64,000 nucleotides of DNA from a virus: positions 31,262 to 95,261 of IMG/VR virus record IMGVR_UViG_3300044620_001904; one strand, given 5' to 3'. Shown in pieces: positions 16,235-24,544 of this stretch (its first letter is position 1; each line of letters begins with the position of its first letter). Below the pieces are notes generated by a model. The model made no database searches, was not told the DNA's origin, and saw only the letters and a program-made list of their open reading frames with translations. The translations under genes and the position numbers were made by a program.

Positions 16235-17056
16235 ATGAATATTGATTTATATAATGTCGCTAAAAGATTAGTAAGACTACTACCAGATGATCTTAAATTA
16301 AATAAAATATATGGTTATATATTATTGGATAATACTTTCAAACAATTGACAGGCCAATTATCAATAGAACAAAATTTAAAATTGACCTTTTATTTGGACG
16401 CAATAAAAAGAGGTCTTGATAGAAAAACAGTTGATTGGTCTATAAATAATAATTTATATGTCATTGATAAAATTTGTTTTGGTAGGTATCCTGCTGAGAT
16501 AAATTGTCCTGACTGTAATGGAAATGGATATAAAAACTGCGGTAATTGCGGTGGGTCAGGTGATGAATCTTGTAATCAATGCGGTGGTGACGGGACTATT
16601 GAAGGCGATGAAGGTGAAGAAGATTGTGAATACTGTGATGGTTCTGGATATGAATCTTGTGATGAATGTGGCGGAAATGGTTCAGATGATTGTGATACCT
16701 GTAAAGGCGATGGAACGATTGATGATGATGTAAATGTTCCCGAAATTACTGTAACTTCCTATATTTCTTATGATTTAAATTTATTAACTATTGCCGAAGA
16801 ATATATGTCGGAAGTTAAAGACATTTCAGACCAACCTTTTTTAAGTACAAATTATCCAGCAATAATTACACTTGATATGGATTATAATTCAAATCATTTG
16901 GAGGTAGGCTCAATTGATGAAGACTTTTGGGATAAATGTTTTATAAATGATATCTACGATTTTCATTTTGATGATTTTTTAAGTAAAGGCGCGTATGGGT
17001 ATAGATTACATAGAAAAAGACAATCAATACTCAAAATAAACGATAAATTAACGTAA
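16235..17056 (+). CDS. Protein with tandem DnaJ-type CxxCxGxG zinc fingers
   Basis: A start at 16235 (MNIDLYNVAKRLVRL) is chosen because a GTATTTAT box (16223-16230) lies 4 nt before it. Of 273 residues, about 88-160 hold seven Cys-pair modules (CPDCNGNG, CGNCGGSG, CNQCGGDG, CEYCDGSG, CDECGGNG, CDTCKGDG), the zinc-finger pattern of DnaJ. There is no J-domain, so it is not a co-chaperone of the usual kind; it may bind unfolded protein or RNA. The flanking parts are acidic and unrecognised. It converges with the next gene, overlapping it by 9 nt. Confidence 0.85.
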   Translation: MNIDLYNVAKRLVRLLPDDLKLNKIYGYILLDNTFKQLTGQLSIEQNLKLTFYLDAIKRGLDRKTVDWSINNNLYVIDKICFGRYPAEINCPDCNGNGYKNCGNCGGSGDESCNQCGGDGTIEGDEGEEDCEYCDGSGYESCDECGGNGSDDCDTCKGDGTIDDDVNVPEITVTSYISYDLNLLTIAEEYMSEVKDISDQPFLSTNYPAIITLDMDYNSNHLEVGSIDEDFWDKCFINDIYDFHFDDFLSKGAYGYRLHRKRQSILKINDKLT

Positions 17057-17341
17057 AAACCTGTAGGTTATTACTCCTCCTGAAACTGCAAGTCCTACAC
17101 CTACTCCGAAAAATAAATTTCTCGGATAAGTTCTAAAAAAATTTGGTCTATAATATATGGTTGGATAAGGACCGTAAAAATTATAGTCAAACATGGAAGC
17201 TCCTAACATCATAGTTCCAGCCGATATCATAAAAGTTGAAGACTTTAACTTTTTTTGGTATAAAATGGCCTGAGATTTGCCGATTTGACAAATACTCAGA
17301 CCAATTATTAATGATATTAAAAATAATTTAAAGTTTTTCAT
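17048..17341 (-). CDS. Small membrane or secreted protein
   Basis: 97 residues with an N-terminal hydrophobic segment (FKLFLISLIIGLSICQIG) that may be a signal peptide, a second weak hydrophobic stretch (TFMISAGTMMLGASMF) and a C-terminal Gly/Val-rich helix (FFGVGVGLAVSGGVITY). Tyr/Pro-rich in the middle. It overlaps the RNA-ligase gene upstream by 14 nt. No family recognised; an envelope location is likely. Confidence 0.65.
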   Translation of the reverse strand: MKNFKLFLISLIIGLSICQIGKSQAILYQKKLKSSTFMISAGTMMLGASMFDYNFYGPYPTIYYRPNFFRTYPRNLFFGVGVGLAVSGGVITYRFLR

Positions 17342-18389
17342 ATTTTGGTTTAATTAATTTCCATATTATTTGACTATAATCTTTTCTATCCCACATTGCA
17401 AACATTACAGAATGTAATTCTCTTTTATTAATATTAGTTTGAACGAACTTTGCAAATTCAGATTTGGTTGGTTCAGGATCGACATCATTATATTTTCCAT
17501 ATCTGAAATAATCGTGCATTTTACCACAATATTCAGATATTTGAAAATGATGATATTTTAGATTTCCAACATATAATTTTATTTTTTTATAAAATTCGTC
17601 AGGAACATCTTTAAGTAAAGATTCTATATCGTCTCCATTTTTAAGACATTCCCATATTGAGGTGGTCGATATTTGTGTCATTATTTTATGTAATCTCAAA
17701 TATTCATCACCTTTTATTTTTATTCTATCTCCGTTAGAAAACTTAACAACAAAACCTTCCTCATTATCTTTTATCATAGATTTAAGTTCTTTGTAGTCCT
17801 TGATTCCATCGTATTTTTTGGCCAATTTGAACCCCAAATTTTTTATCATATTAGAAAATCTAACGTCATAATTGTCTGAGTATAAATCAACTTCTTGACC
17901 GGTTTTGGTGTTTATCATACCAAGTAGAATGACATCTTCAAAATCATATTGGCACACTATTCTATTTTGTTTGTATATGATTTCAAACAAATAAGTATAA
18001 TCCTTATGTAAGGACGCGAAATCATATTTAAACATCATTTCATACCCCTTAACCGCTTGATCAGAAGTAAATGATCCGCGAGTTGCCATAATCCAACCAC
18101 CGTTATAATAGAAAAAAATACCAAGTGAGCCGTCTAATTTATCATACACATCAAACTTTTCGGTTGCGGAGTGTTTTTGTTCACTAAGATTAAAAAATTT
18201 TTTAAACGGGCGAGCAACAACATTCCCATTGTCATCAGTTACCAAACCACGGCACATTAGAGTAATATCGTCCCACAGATTTTCATATTGAACCTTTTCA
18301 TTATAGTTCCATATAGTTAATGGTAAAGTTGGATGTACTTGTTTATAAAGTAATCCCTCGTTATAATATTTCTCTAAGGTTTCTAACAT
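17328..18389 (-). CDS. rnlA: T4 Rnl1-type RNA ligase
   Basis: The 353-residue protein has the order of T4 RNA ligase 1: an N-terminal lead WNYNEKVQYENLWDDITLMCRGLV (RG-L motif), the lysine nucleotidylation motif KLDGSLG (about residue 88), then ATRGSF, YLFEIIY and a late EGFVVKF-x-KIK motif. It seals tRNA 3'-OH/5'-P ends, classically reversing anticodon-nuclease damage with polynucleotide kinase (a kinase-like gene is at 40.3 kb). T4 Rnl1 is about 374 aa, so the length fits. A second, intein-split RNA ligase lies next door. Confidence 0.92.
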   Translation of the reverse strand: MLETLEKYYNEGLLYKQVHPTLPLTIWNYNEKVQYENLWDDITLMCRGLVTDDNGNVVARPFKKFFNLSEQKHSATEKFDVYDKLDGSLGIFFYYNGGWIMATRGSFTSDQAVKGYEMMFKYDFASLHKDYTYLFEIIYKQNRIVCQYDFEDVILLGMINTKTGQEVDLYSDNYDVRFSNMIKNLGFKLAKKYDGIKDYKELKSMIKDNEEGFVVKFSNGDRIKIKGDEYLRLHKIMTQISTTSIWECLKNGDDIESLLKDVPDEFYKKIKLYVGNLKYHHFQISEYCGKMHDYFRYGKYNDVDPEPTKSEFAKFVQTNINKRELHSVMFAMWDRKDYSQIIWKLIKPKYEKL

Positions 18390-18409
18390 TTTGCTAAATT
18401 ACAAAAAAA

Positions 18410-19024
18410 TTATGACATATACAAAAGGGTGGGATTATCTTTTTGAACCGCAATTTTTTCACCGTGCATTTTTCTAAATTCTTCTAAATTGAAAGGTCTT
18501 GTGATTAGGTGAAAACCATTTTTGGTCGGAATTGTGGTTATAGTATCATCTTTACCGGTTTGAAAAATTAAACTTTGGATGTTTGAAATTAAATTATTGT
18601 AAAATACATGTCTTTTAACCTCGCTCAAATCAAAATCTTTATGGTCAATATCAATAATCCATTTTTTATCTTTTTCATTTGAAAATGAACCGCAGACAGA
18701 TTCGTAAGCCTTTCTAACCGATTTAAAATCCTTATTCATAATTTGATCAGTAACCTTTTTTAAGGTATGAAAAGCGATTTTTTCATATGACCTACGATTA
18801 AGATTTATACAAGCCCTCGCATTATGGAAATTACAAAGATGAATAATTTCATCAATTTTTGAATCCAAATATTCTATTGAATTGATGTAATATGTTTTGA
18901 CCACATAAGAATTTGATCCAAGCTCAGGATTTTCTTTTTTGCGTTTCAAAATCTGAAGATGATAAAAATCATCCTCAGATTCAAAAGTTAGTAAATCTTT
19001 TATTGCAACTATATTATCTATCAT
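18410..19024 (-). CDS. Phage protein of the RNA-repair neighbourhood
   Basis: 204 residues, soluble. It contains an acidic pair in KKWIIDIDHKDFD (about 128) and a late PTKNGFHLITRPF segment. That order (DxD then a G-[FH]-H strand) recalls the archaeo-eukaryotic primase fold, but the match is weak and no biochemical role is claimed. The gene overlaps the C-terminal intein half by 4 nt and lies between two RNA-ligase genes, so a nucleic-acid job is likely. Confidence 0.7.
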   Translation of the reverse strand: MIDNIVAIKDLLTFESEDDFYHLQILKRKKENPELGSNSYVVKTYYINSIEYLDSKIDEIIHLCNFHNARACINLNRRSYEKIAFHTLKKVTDQIMNKDFKSVRKAYESVCGSFSNEKDKKWIIDIDHKDFDLSEVKRHVFYNNLISNIQSLIFQTGKDDTITTIPTKNGFHLITRPFNLEEFRKMHGEKIAVQKDNPTLLYMS

Positions 19025-19689
19025 TTTTCTGAAAGTAAAAATTTGTTTGAGATGACTTTGAATGAAACTGATTTGTCATAAGACCTAATAACGATACCTT
19101 CTCTATCAAAATTTTGATTTAATTGTGATTTATCATCTGCAAAGTTAATTAATTCATCAATAGTTTCAGGTAGTTTGAAATCCTCAGATAATACAGGTAC
19201 GTAACTAAGACCTAAAAAAGCCATAACATAAATAAAATCCGCGAATTCGTAATATTTGAAATTATCAATATCAAATATATTAAAAAATTTAACAGTTTGA
19301 CCGATAACTTTATATGGATTTCCTTGTATACCTTCACCTATAAGTTCACCCTGAAATGAAATATTTTTATTCAAACTTTTCATTTTATTTTCTAAATCCA
19401 AAATTCTTGCAACTCTCCAAAATGTGTTGGTTTCACTTTCTAAAAGTTCCAAATTACGAGAACATATACCAAACTCACCATCTTTGACATAAAATGTTGC
19501 AGAGGAACCATCAAGTTTTTCTGTAACATAGTAGGTATGTTTTTTCATTTCTTCATACTCAGAAGATAAGTTCTGACAATTATGAACAAGCACACCATTA
19601 GCGTAAAAATTATTTACATTTTCAACCCCAACATCGTAACGCTTAGATTTATTTTTTATTTTTTTTATTGTTTTAATCTTATCTAACAT
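19021..19689 (-). CDS. C-terminal split-intein half fused to the catalytic part of an Rnl5-type RNA ligase
   Basis: Residues 1-37 form an intein C-half: RYDVGVENVNNFYANG, then the splice end LVHN followed by Cys+1. From there the extein resumes (CQNLSSEYEEMKK) and gives ligase motif I TEKLDGSSA (about residue 58), a later FQGELIGEGIQGN motif and the final DREGIVIRS-x-FKVIS motifs. The partner N-half is encoded at 20701-21453, with an endonuclease gene between. After trans-splicing the ligase would be about 336 residues, like Deinococcus DRB0094-type RNA ligases. The start at 19689 overlaps the endonuclease stop by 7 nt. Confidence 0.92.
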   Translation of the reverse strand: MLDKIKTIKKIKNKSKRYDVGVENVNNFYANGVLVHNCQNLSSEYEEMKKHTYYVTEKLDGSSATFYVKDGEFGICSRNLELLESETNTFWRVARILDLENKMKSLNKNISFQGELIGEGIQGNPYKVIGQTVKFFNIFDIDNFKYYEFADFIYVMAFLGLSYVPVLSEDFKLPETIDELINFADDKSQLNQNFDREGIVIRSYDKSVSFKVISNKFLLSEK

Positions 19690-20651
19690 AATATTTCTTT
19701 TAATGCATTTAACAATTCAAAGTCACTCATATGATTAATATCACTTTCCCAAAGATAATAAACCTTATAGCCTTTTGATTCGATTAATTTAAGTTTTTTT
19801 TTATCTTTTTCCCAAACATCCTTAACGGTTAACCCATTTAGTAAAATATCAGATTCTTTATATAATTTAGGGCTACCATGCCAGAAGTCCCCCTGAACTT
19901 CAATTATGATTTTATTTTTAAAAATTAAATCCCAATTATAACTATATAAAAAACCATTTGCCGTATAAGTAATATTTAATTCATTTAGAATTGATTGTAT
20001 CCTTAATTCTTGTTTACTAACATATTTTAAATTACCTCTGGCCTTTTCAGTTAAAGATCTTAATTCATCTGTTGATAGTTTAGATAATCTATCTTTTTGA
20101 GATTTTGATATTTTTTCTTTAACCCAACCTAGTTGAGCTGGATTAATTATATTATCGCCATATCTTAACTTTAAAGTTTCTTTACTTTTTTTCAATACTT
20201 CGGTGTAGTTAATTTTTGAAATTGCATATTTTCTTATTGTTTCATTATTAAAATTGTTTTCATATCCATAGTTTTTAAAAAATGTGTTTTTCTTTTTTAA
20301 TTTCACATCTTCGGATTGAGAAGGATTTTTAACACCGTAGCGATCAATTAAAGTTTTTTCAAATTTGTCTTTATATTGTTTAGTTTTTTTACTTTCGCTA
20401 GCAGTTCGTTTAATACCCAATAATAAAATATAATTACCAACACTAACACCATATTTTTTTTTGATATCATCAATAGTACTCCCATCCAAATACATATTTT
20501 TAATATCGATCAAATTAATAGGTATTTTGGTTTCTAATGATTTTAAATATAGAACCTCATTTTCAAGCTTATTATTAGGGTGATGATGATTAATATGTAT
20601 TTTTAAATGATTTTTTTTTATAAACTCTTTTTTACAAATTAGACATTCCAT
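19683..20651 (-). CDS. Free-standing homing endonuclease (Vsr/PD-(D/E)xK-like) inside a fractured gene
   Basis: A 322-residue protein with an N-terminal C2H2-type finger (CLICKKEF, then HLKIHINHHH). Middle: helical repeats like those of phage DNA-recognition modules (YGVKNPSQSEDVKLKKK). C-terminus: an endonuclease core, NKIIIEVQGDFWHGSP followed by WEKDKKKLKLIESKGYKVYYLWE, as in Vsr-like nucleases.  It lies exactly between the split-intein halves of the RNA ligase, the arrangement known as a fractured gene with its own endonuclease family. An ATATTTAT box is at 20669-20676, 17 nt upstream. It would spread the split insertion to intein-free alleles. Confidence 0.88.
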   Translation of the reverse strand: MECLICKKEFIKKNHLKIHINHHHPNNKLENEVLYLKSLETKIPINLIDIKNMYLDGSTIDDIKKKYGVSVGNYILLLGIKRTASESKKTKQYKDKFEKTLIDRYGVKNPSQSEDVKLKKKNTFFKNYGYENNFNNETIRKYAISKINYTEVLKKSKETLKLRYGDNIINPAQLGWVKEKISKSQKDRLSKLSTDELRSLTEKARGNLKYVSKQELRIQSILNELNITYTANGFLYSYNWDLIFKNKIIIEVQGDFWHGSPKLYKESDILLNGLTVKDVWEKDKKKLKLIESKGYKVYYLWESDINHMSDFELLNALKEILC

Positions 20652-20700
20652 AACATATTTATTTACATATAAATATCTAACTTTATATAAAAAACAGAAC

Positions 20701-21453
20701 TTAATCCGTTATTTTTACAACTTCATCACCTAAAAGTTCTTTAACTTCTCTATAACAATTAAGTTCTGGTAACCAAATTCTATGGTTACCTGTTAGTTTA
20801 AGAATTTTACCTGAAATTAATTCAATTTCATACCAATCATTATTATTTTTTTGTACTGAGTGAGAATTTATGGTGTTCATTTCGTTTTTGTTTTCAAAAA
20901 CATTAAAACTCAAAACTTTACCAATATATTTAGTTTCACAAATTTCTTTGATTGTTTTAATACCATCTTCAGTTATTAATTCGGTTTCTTCAGATAAACA
21001 TCTCACCTCGTCGGTTTTAGATATAAATGATGGAAACAAACCTTTTACCTTACCAGCAAGTTCTGCCGGAATTGGAGGCTCGTATTTATTAATCCCCAAC
21101 ATCATAGTTACATCCATACCAACCTTAAAATCTAAGTTAGTGTAATTAATTAACGATAAAGGTAAAATCAAACCTTGACTAACCTGTCCGCGAAGTTTTA
21201 CGGTTCTCAAACGAAAACCTTCAGAACCGTCGGCCATCTTTTTATATGATGATTTTCGCAAAAATTCGAATTCAGGTTTAATAGGTAAAAATGAGTCAAT
21301 TTCGCAATAAACTACTTTGTCACCAACTTTGTGACCTACATCTTTTGCAACAACTACTTTCCATCCATCAACGATGGCCAATTCTATTTTATCAGCACCC
21401 TCAATTGGGCGCAAATCAGATATAATTCTAATACTTGCTAATTTTCTTTCCAT
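20701..21453 (-). CDS. N-terminal part of an Rnl5-type RNA ligase fused to the N-half of a split intein
   Basis: Residues 1-151 are the ligase N-terminal OB-like domain (begins MERKLASIRIISDLRPIEGA; later GLFPSFISKTDEVR). Residue 152 is the intein Cys1: CLSEETELITEDG, with the block B motif TGNHRIWLPE near the end; this half is about 99 residues, as in DnaE-type split inteins, then the frame stops. The extein sequence stops just before the catalytic lysine motif, which is on the partner (19021-19689). Neither half can be an active ligase alone. I know of fractured genes with split inteins in helicase, nrdA and IMPDH genes, but not in an RNA ligase. Confidence 0.92.
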   Translation of the reverse strand: MERKLASIRIISDLRPIEGADKIELAIVDGWKVVVAKDVGHKVGDKVVYCEIDSFLPIKPEFEFLRKSSYKKMADGSEGFRLRTVKLRGQVSQGLILPLSLINYTNLDFKVGMDVTMMLGINKYEPPIPAELAGKVKGLFPSFISKTDEVRCLSEETELITEDGIKTIKEICETKYIGKVLSFNVFENKNEMNTINSHSVQKNNNDWYEIELISGKILKLTGNHRIWLPELNCYREVKELLGDEVVKITD

Positions 21454-21458
21454 TTTTT

Positions 21459-21833
21459 TTAAATTTTTTCAGTAAATAAACCATCTTTTATTGCCAAATC
21501 AAACATCTCTAAGATATCTTTATAAAATAGTTCATATTTCAAAATTTCAAGCTCACCTTCTTTTTCAATATCAATGTCATCAAACCATTCGGGTTTTAAG
21601 TCATATAGATTAATATTATCTTTTACCGCATGTTTTAAAACAGGATAAAACTCATTCAACAACCATTTAGTATTATCCCAAATAAATTCATATGAAAAAC
21701 CACCATTAGAGTTCTTACGATTGACGCAATTAAAAGAACGATTATAAAAATTACCATCATTATCAACCAATGCCGATAATTCAAATTGAATATATTCAAT
21801 TTGTTCTGAGCAATATTTAACTACTTTAAACAT
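21459..21833 (-). CDS. Hypothetical phage protein, 124 aa
   Basis: A soluble acidic protein (starts MFKVVKYCSEQIEYIQFEL) with many aromatic residues and no membrane segment or recognisable motif. It lies 5 nt upstream of the intein-split ligase N-half and so is probably in the same operon. No function can be assigned. Confidence 0.65.
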   Translation of the reverse strand: MFKVVKYCSEQIEYIQFELSALVDNDGNFYNRSFNCVNRKNSNGGFSYEFIWDNTKWLLNEFYPVLKHAVKDNINLYDLKPEWFDDIDIEKEGELEILKYELFYKDILEMFDLAIKDGLFTEKI

Positions 21834-21915
21834 TTTATAAAAAATCGATTTTCATCCCACAAACTAAATATTTGTCGGTTTTTCGGTGGGGTTATATAAA
21901 ATTAATTGATAATTT

Positions 21916-22053
21916 CTAATTATCAAAATCATCTGAACGGAATTTTCCTTTTTTGTCCTGATTTTTTTTGTTTGACTTGTTTTTGTTGTGATTACCGTTT
22001 GAACTCTTAGATTTCGGCATATCACCTTTCTGATTACGATACGTTTTACCCAT
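21916..22053 (-). CDS. Very small basic protein
   Basis: 45 residues, starting MGKTYRNQKGDMPKSKSS and rich in Lys, Asn and Ser, with an acidic end FRSDDFDN. The start codon overlaps the stop of the upstream gene (TAATG). The composition resembles small disordered nucleic-acid-binding phage proteins. Function unknown. Confidence 0.6.
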   Translation of the reverse strand: MGKTYRNQKGDMPKSKSSNGNHNKNKSNKKNQDKKGKFRSDDFDN

Positions 22054-22298
22054 TAGTATTTTGTAACTGAATAATTTCCACAAACAATTTGTTCATTATC
22101 AAATATATCATTAAAGAAAATACAACCACTTTCTTGTTTGATAATGTTTTTTGCCTGATAACACCTTCCTATTTCGTTTGAAGTTATTTCATAATAAGTC
22201 TTGTTTGAACTTATATTTGTATTAAAAATAAAATTCATCGCAAATATTAGAACAATTGAAACTATAACAAATATTGAGTTTTTTTTCAAACCGAGCAT
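22053..22298 (-). CDS. Small membrane-anchored protein
   Basis: 81 residues: an N-terminal membrane helix (SIFVIVSIVLIFAMNFIF) and a periplasm-type tail with three cysteines (RCYQAK, SGCIFF, IVCGNY). The cysteines may form disulfides outside the cytoplasm. It overlaps the next gene as TAATG. Unknown family; an envelope or superinfection role is a guess. Confidence 0.6.
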   Translation of the reverse strand: MLGLKKNSIFVIVSIVLIFAMNFIFNTNISSNKTYYEITSNEIGRCYQAKNIIKQESGCIFFNDIFDNEQIVCGNYSVTKY

Positions 22299-22312
22299 TT
22301 TTTTACAAAAAT

Positions 22313-22534
22313 CTAAAACTTTACCAAAAAGTCAATATGTGCAAAACCTTTATTTGTATGAACTGTAATTTCATTTTCATCAATTCTAGGCTCAAAACTC
22401 AAAATTGTTGCAAAACCAGCTTCTTTATCTTCATGTCTTACAACTTCTCCTACGGTAAAAATATTACCATATGAATTTATAGCTGTGTTATTATCAACAG
22501 ATATGAAATTTTGTCTTTTTGATATATTTTCCAT
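22313..22534 (-). CDS. Small hypothetical protein
   Basis: With the start at 22534 (MENISKRQNFISVDN) the gene lies just after the phosphoesterase stop; an earlier Met at 22549 would overlap that gene by 14 nt. The beta-rich sequence (FTVGEVVRHEDKEAGFATILSF) suggests a small barrel with a conserved-looking TVGEVVRH strand. Function unknown. Confidence 0.6.
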   Translation of the reverse strand: MENISKRQNFISVDNNTAINSYGNIFTVGEVVRHEDKEAGFATILSFEPRIDENEITVHTNKGFAHIDFLVKF

Positions 22535-22535
22535 G

Positions 22536-23204
22536 TTAACCAACAACATTTTTTAATTCATCAGTATGGTGATCAAACTCCATATCTGAAATGATATTAC
22601 GTTTAATCATAATCGGAATAATCTCTTCAATTAAATTATAAGGTCTAAATTCTGTGGAACCATCAATACCAACATCCATTTTGCGACCTTTACCAAATTT
22701 TTTGTGGTTTGGTAAATGAACATGCCCGTGAAGATGGATCACACCTTTATTTAAACCATTCCAAGATGAGAGGGGGTAGTGCATTAAAACAAATTTTTTA
22801 CCACCAACAGATAATTCAACATAATCATTTACGCTTTTAAATAATCCTTTACACCCACCTCTATTTCTTTCAATGTTATGATCGTGATTACCTAAAATCA
22901 AATGTATGTTTTTACAAACAATTCTATCCCAAAAATTACGAATGTTCTCAAAACCTCCAAAAGACCAATCACCAAGATGAAATAAAATATCATCTTGATT
23001 AACAAATTCATTAATATTATTGACAATAGATGCATTCATACTATCTATGGATTCAAAATCTCTAGTCTGATCAATAGGAATTGATCCATCGTTTAACCTC
23101 CAATCTGTAACTCCACGACAAATATTTTTGTGCCCATAATGAGTATCTGAGGTGATCCAAATATTTTGAGATGAACTTGATAGTTCTATTTTAATACTAC
23201 TCAT
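22536..23204 (-). CDS. Calcineurin-like metallophosphoesterase
   Basis: The 222-residue protein has the full metal motif set: ITSDTHYGHKN (D-x-H), HLGDWSFGG (GD), ILGNHDHN (GNHD), LMHYPLS and LHGHVHLP (GHxH). These enzymes hydrolyse phosphodiesters or monoesters. Phage versions often sit with RNA-repair genes, and RNA ligases and a cREC protein flank this one, so 2',3'-cyclic phosphate processing is possible. A TACCTTTG box (23211-23218) ends 6 nt before the ATG, predicting an almost leaderless early mRNA. Confidence 0.88.
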   Translation of the reverse strand: MSSIKIELSSSSQNIWITSDTHYGHKNICRGVTDWRLNDGSIPIDQTRDFESIDSMNASIVNNINEFVNQDDILFHLGDWSFGGFENIRNFWDRIVCKNIHLILGNHDHNIERNRGGCKGLFKSVNDYVELSVGGKKFVLMHYPLSSWNGLNKGVIHLHGHVHLPNHKKFGKGRKMDVGIDGSTEFRPYNLIEEIIPIMIKRNIISDMEFDHHTDELKNVVG

Positions 23205-23242
23205 AGATTACAAAGGTATAAAAAAATTTTAAAAAAACAAAA

Positions 23243-23650
23243 TCAAAATTGAAATTGTTCAAATGCTTTTAAGTATGATGAAATATTTTCAGCCCCTACC
23301 GGATTCATTGAATGGACGACAAATTTTGGTAATTTTAAACTATTATCTAAGCAATAATCAACCAACCATTTGGCACAATCTAAACCTGTTTTTTCTTTAA
23401 AAGATTTTGACATGTCATCATAATTTGTCAAATACAATGATTGATCATAATGTTCGTCAGCAAGATCGTGATCAAATGAAATTAAATAAGGTAATCCATT
23501 TGTTGATATGTAGTTAACAAATTCATCGTAGTTTTTAACCACAATCCATTCTTCTCGGGTATACATTGCAGAATCCTCGGTTCTTAACCTCATATATGAA
23601 ACGCAATGATCAGGATTTCTGAAATCGTCTAAAAATAAGTAAGTTTTCAT
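23243..23650 (-). CDS. Cyclic-phosphate-processing receiver-like (cREC) domain protein
   Basis: 135 residues covering one receiver-like domain: LFLDDFRNP at the N-terminus, ISFDHDLAD in the middle, then TGLDCAKWLVDYC and the end VVHSMNPVGAENI. This signature is that of the cREC family proposed to process cyclic phosphates at RNA ends. Here it stands between a phosphoesterase and the tRNA cluster, near two RNA ligases. TATCTTTG (23655-23662) ends 4 nt before the ATG: a leaderless early-type promoter. Confidence 0.8.
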   Translation of the reverse strand: MKTYLFLDDFRNPDHCVSYMRLRTEDSAMYTREEWIVVKNYDEFVNYISTNGLPYLISFDHDLADEHYDQSLYLTNYDDMSKSFKEKTGLDCAKWLVDYCLDNSLKLPKFVVHSMNPVGAENISSYLKAFEQFQF

Positions 23651-23676
23651 ATTACAAAGATAGTAAAAAAATGATG

Positions 23677-23762
23677 CGGAGAACAGAGGAATCGAACCTC
23701 ACACAAAATTTGTGCGTCATTCTTAGCAGGAAGGCCCCATCGCCATCAGGGATTATTCTCCG
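23677..23762 (-). tRNA. tRNA-Ser (GCT)
   Basis: Acceptor CGGAGAA/TTCTCCG; anticodon loop CTGCTAA; long variable arm CACAAA..TTTGTG; T-arm with TTCGATT. Class II as expected for serine. Confidence 0.9.
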
Positions 23763-23768
23763 TATTGT

Positions 23769-23840
23769 TGTTTAGGAGGGAATCGAACCCCCACCTTAGC
23801 GTCCGTTGCGCTAAATTCTAATCCATTAAACTACTAAACA
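23769..23840 (-). tRNA. tRNA-Arg (ACG), unusual loop
   Basis: Acceptor TGTTTAG/CTAAACA, T-arm GGGGG-TTCGATT-CCCTC and anticodon stem TAGCG/CGCTA are good, but the loop is CAACGGA: position 33 is A instead of the near-universal U. Arg(ACG) is the best reading. Confidence 0.75.
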
Positions 23841-24130
23841 ATAAATCCAACAATTTGGTTTTTTTCACTTTTATATTGTGTTAAAAGCATAAGTTCGGTA
23901 ACTTCATCTTTAGTGCAGTATCCTTGAACATCTTCTTGCCAACTTGTCCAAACTTCAAAAGTGGTTTCACCATCACCATAAAGACCAGTTCCTCCTCCAA
24001 CGACAGATATTGCATGGCCATTTGGAAATTCCATAACCGCATGAATGGCTCCCACATTAAAATAGTTACGATGCGGTTTGAAAACCAAATCATCAAATGT
24101 TTTTACTTTATATTTTTCAAAAAAATCCAT
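23834..24130 (-). CDS. Hypothetical phage protein, 98 aa
   Basis: A soluble protein starting MDFFEKYKVKTFDDLVFKPH, with a Gly-rich turn SVVGGGTGLYGDG and a TFEVWTSWQEDV strand. It resembles small proteins found in several T4-like phages, but I know no function. It is the first gene inside the tRNA cluster and its 3' end touches the Arg tRNA. No special promoter is seen. Confidence 0.65.
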   Translation of the reverse strand: MDFFEKYKVKTFDDLVFKPHRNYFNVGAIHAVMEFPNGHAISVVGGGTGLYGDGETTFEVWTSWQEDVQGYCTKDEVTELMLLTQYKSEKNQIVGFIV

Positions 24131-24164
24131 AATATATTTTTTTAAATTGTTGGTATAATTTTGT

Positions 24165-24246
24165 GAGTAAGGTAGGATTCGAACCTACACGAATTTCTCC
24201 ACCGGCTTCTAAGGACGGCGCGTTCTACCAGTTTCGCCACTTACTC
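24165..24246 (-). tRNA. tRNA-Leu (TAG)
   Basis: Acceptor GAGTAAG/CTTACTC, D-arm with AAACTGGTAGA, anticodon loop with TAG, long variable arm, T-loop TTCGAAT. Confidence 0.88.
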
Positions 24247-24255
24247 AATTTTTGG

Positions 24256-24329
24256 GTGTTGTATGGGATTTGAGCCCATGACCTTCTGAACCACAATCAG
24301 ACGTTCTCACCAACTGAACTAACAACACC
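24256..24329 (-). tRNA. tRNA-His (GTG)
   Basis: Acceptor GTGTTGT/ACAACAC, anticodon arm TCTGA-TTGTGGT-TCAGA, T-loop TTCAAAT-like (CTCAAAT). Confidence 0.9.
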
Positions 24330-24338
24330 ATATTTGGC

Positions 24339-24422
24339 GGAAAAGAGAGGTGTCGATCCCCACACCACGAAGGTGCCACTAGTTTTCAAGACTAGGTTTA
24401 GCGCCGGCTAAATTTCTCTTCC
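24339..24422 (-). tRNA. tRNA-Ser (TGA)
   Basis: Acceptor GGAAGAG with matching 3' strand, anticodon arm CTAGT-CTTGAAA-ACTAG, long variable arm GGCACC..GGTG. Confidence 0.9.
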
Positions 24423-24430
24423 ATTTGTTG

Positions 24431-24504
24431 TGGAACAGAAAAGAATCGAACTTTTATTGCTCGCTCTTCATGCGAGTGCCTTGACCAACTAGGCTACTGT
24501 TCCA
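24431..24504 (-). tRNA. tRNA-Phe (GAA)
   Basis: Acceptor TGGAACA/TGTTCCA, anticodon arm CTCGC-ATGAAGA-GCGAG, T-loop TTCGATT. Confidence 0.9.
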
Positions 24505-24513
24505 TATATTTTA

Positions 24514-24544
24514 CAAATATACAAAAAATATTTCGTACCGCCAA
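24514..24544 (-). promoter_or_regulatory. Internal tRNA-cluster promoter
   Basis: On the minus strand TTG (24542-24544), a 20-nt spacer and TATATTTG (24514-24521), just upstream of the Phe tRNA. It would drive the promoter-distal tRNAs and the genes to 23834. Confidence 0.55.
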
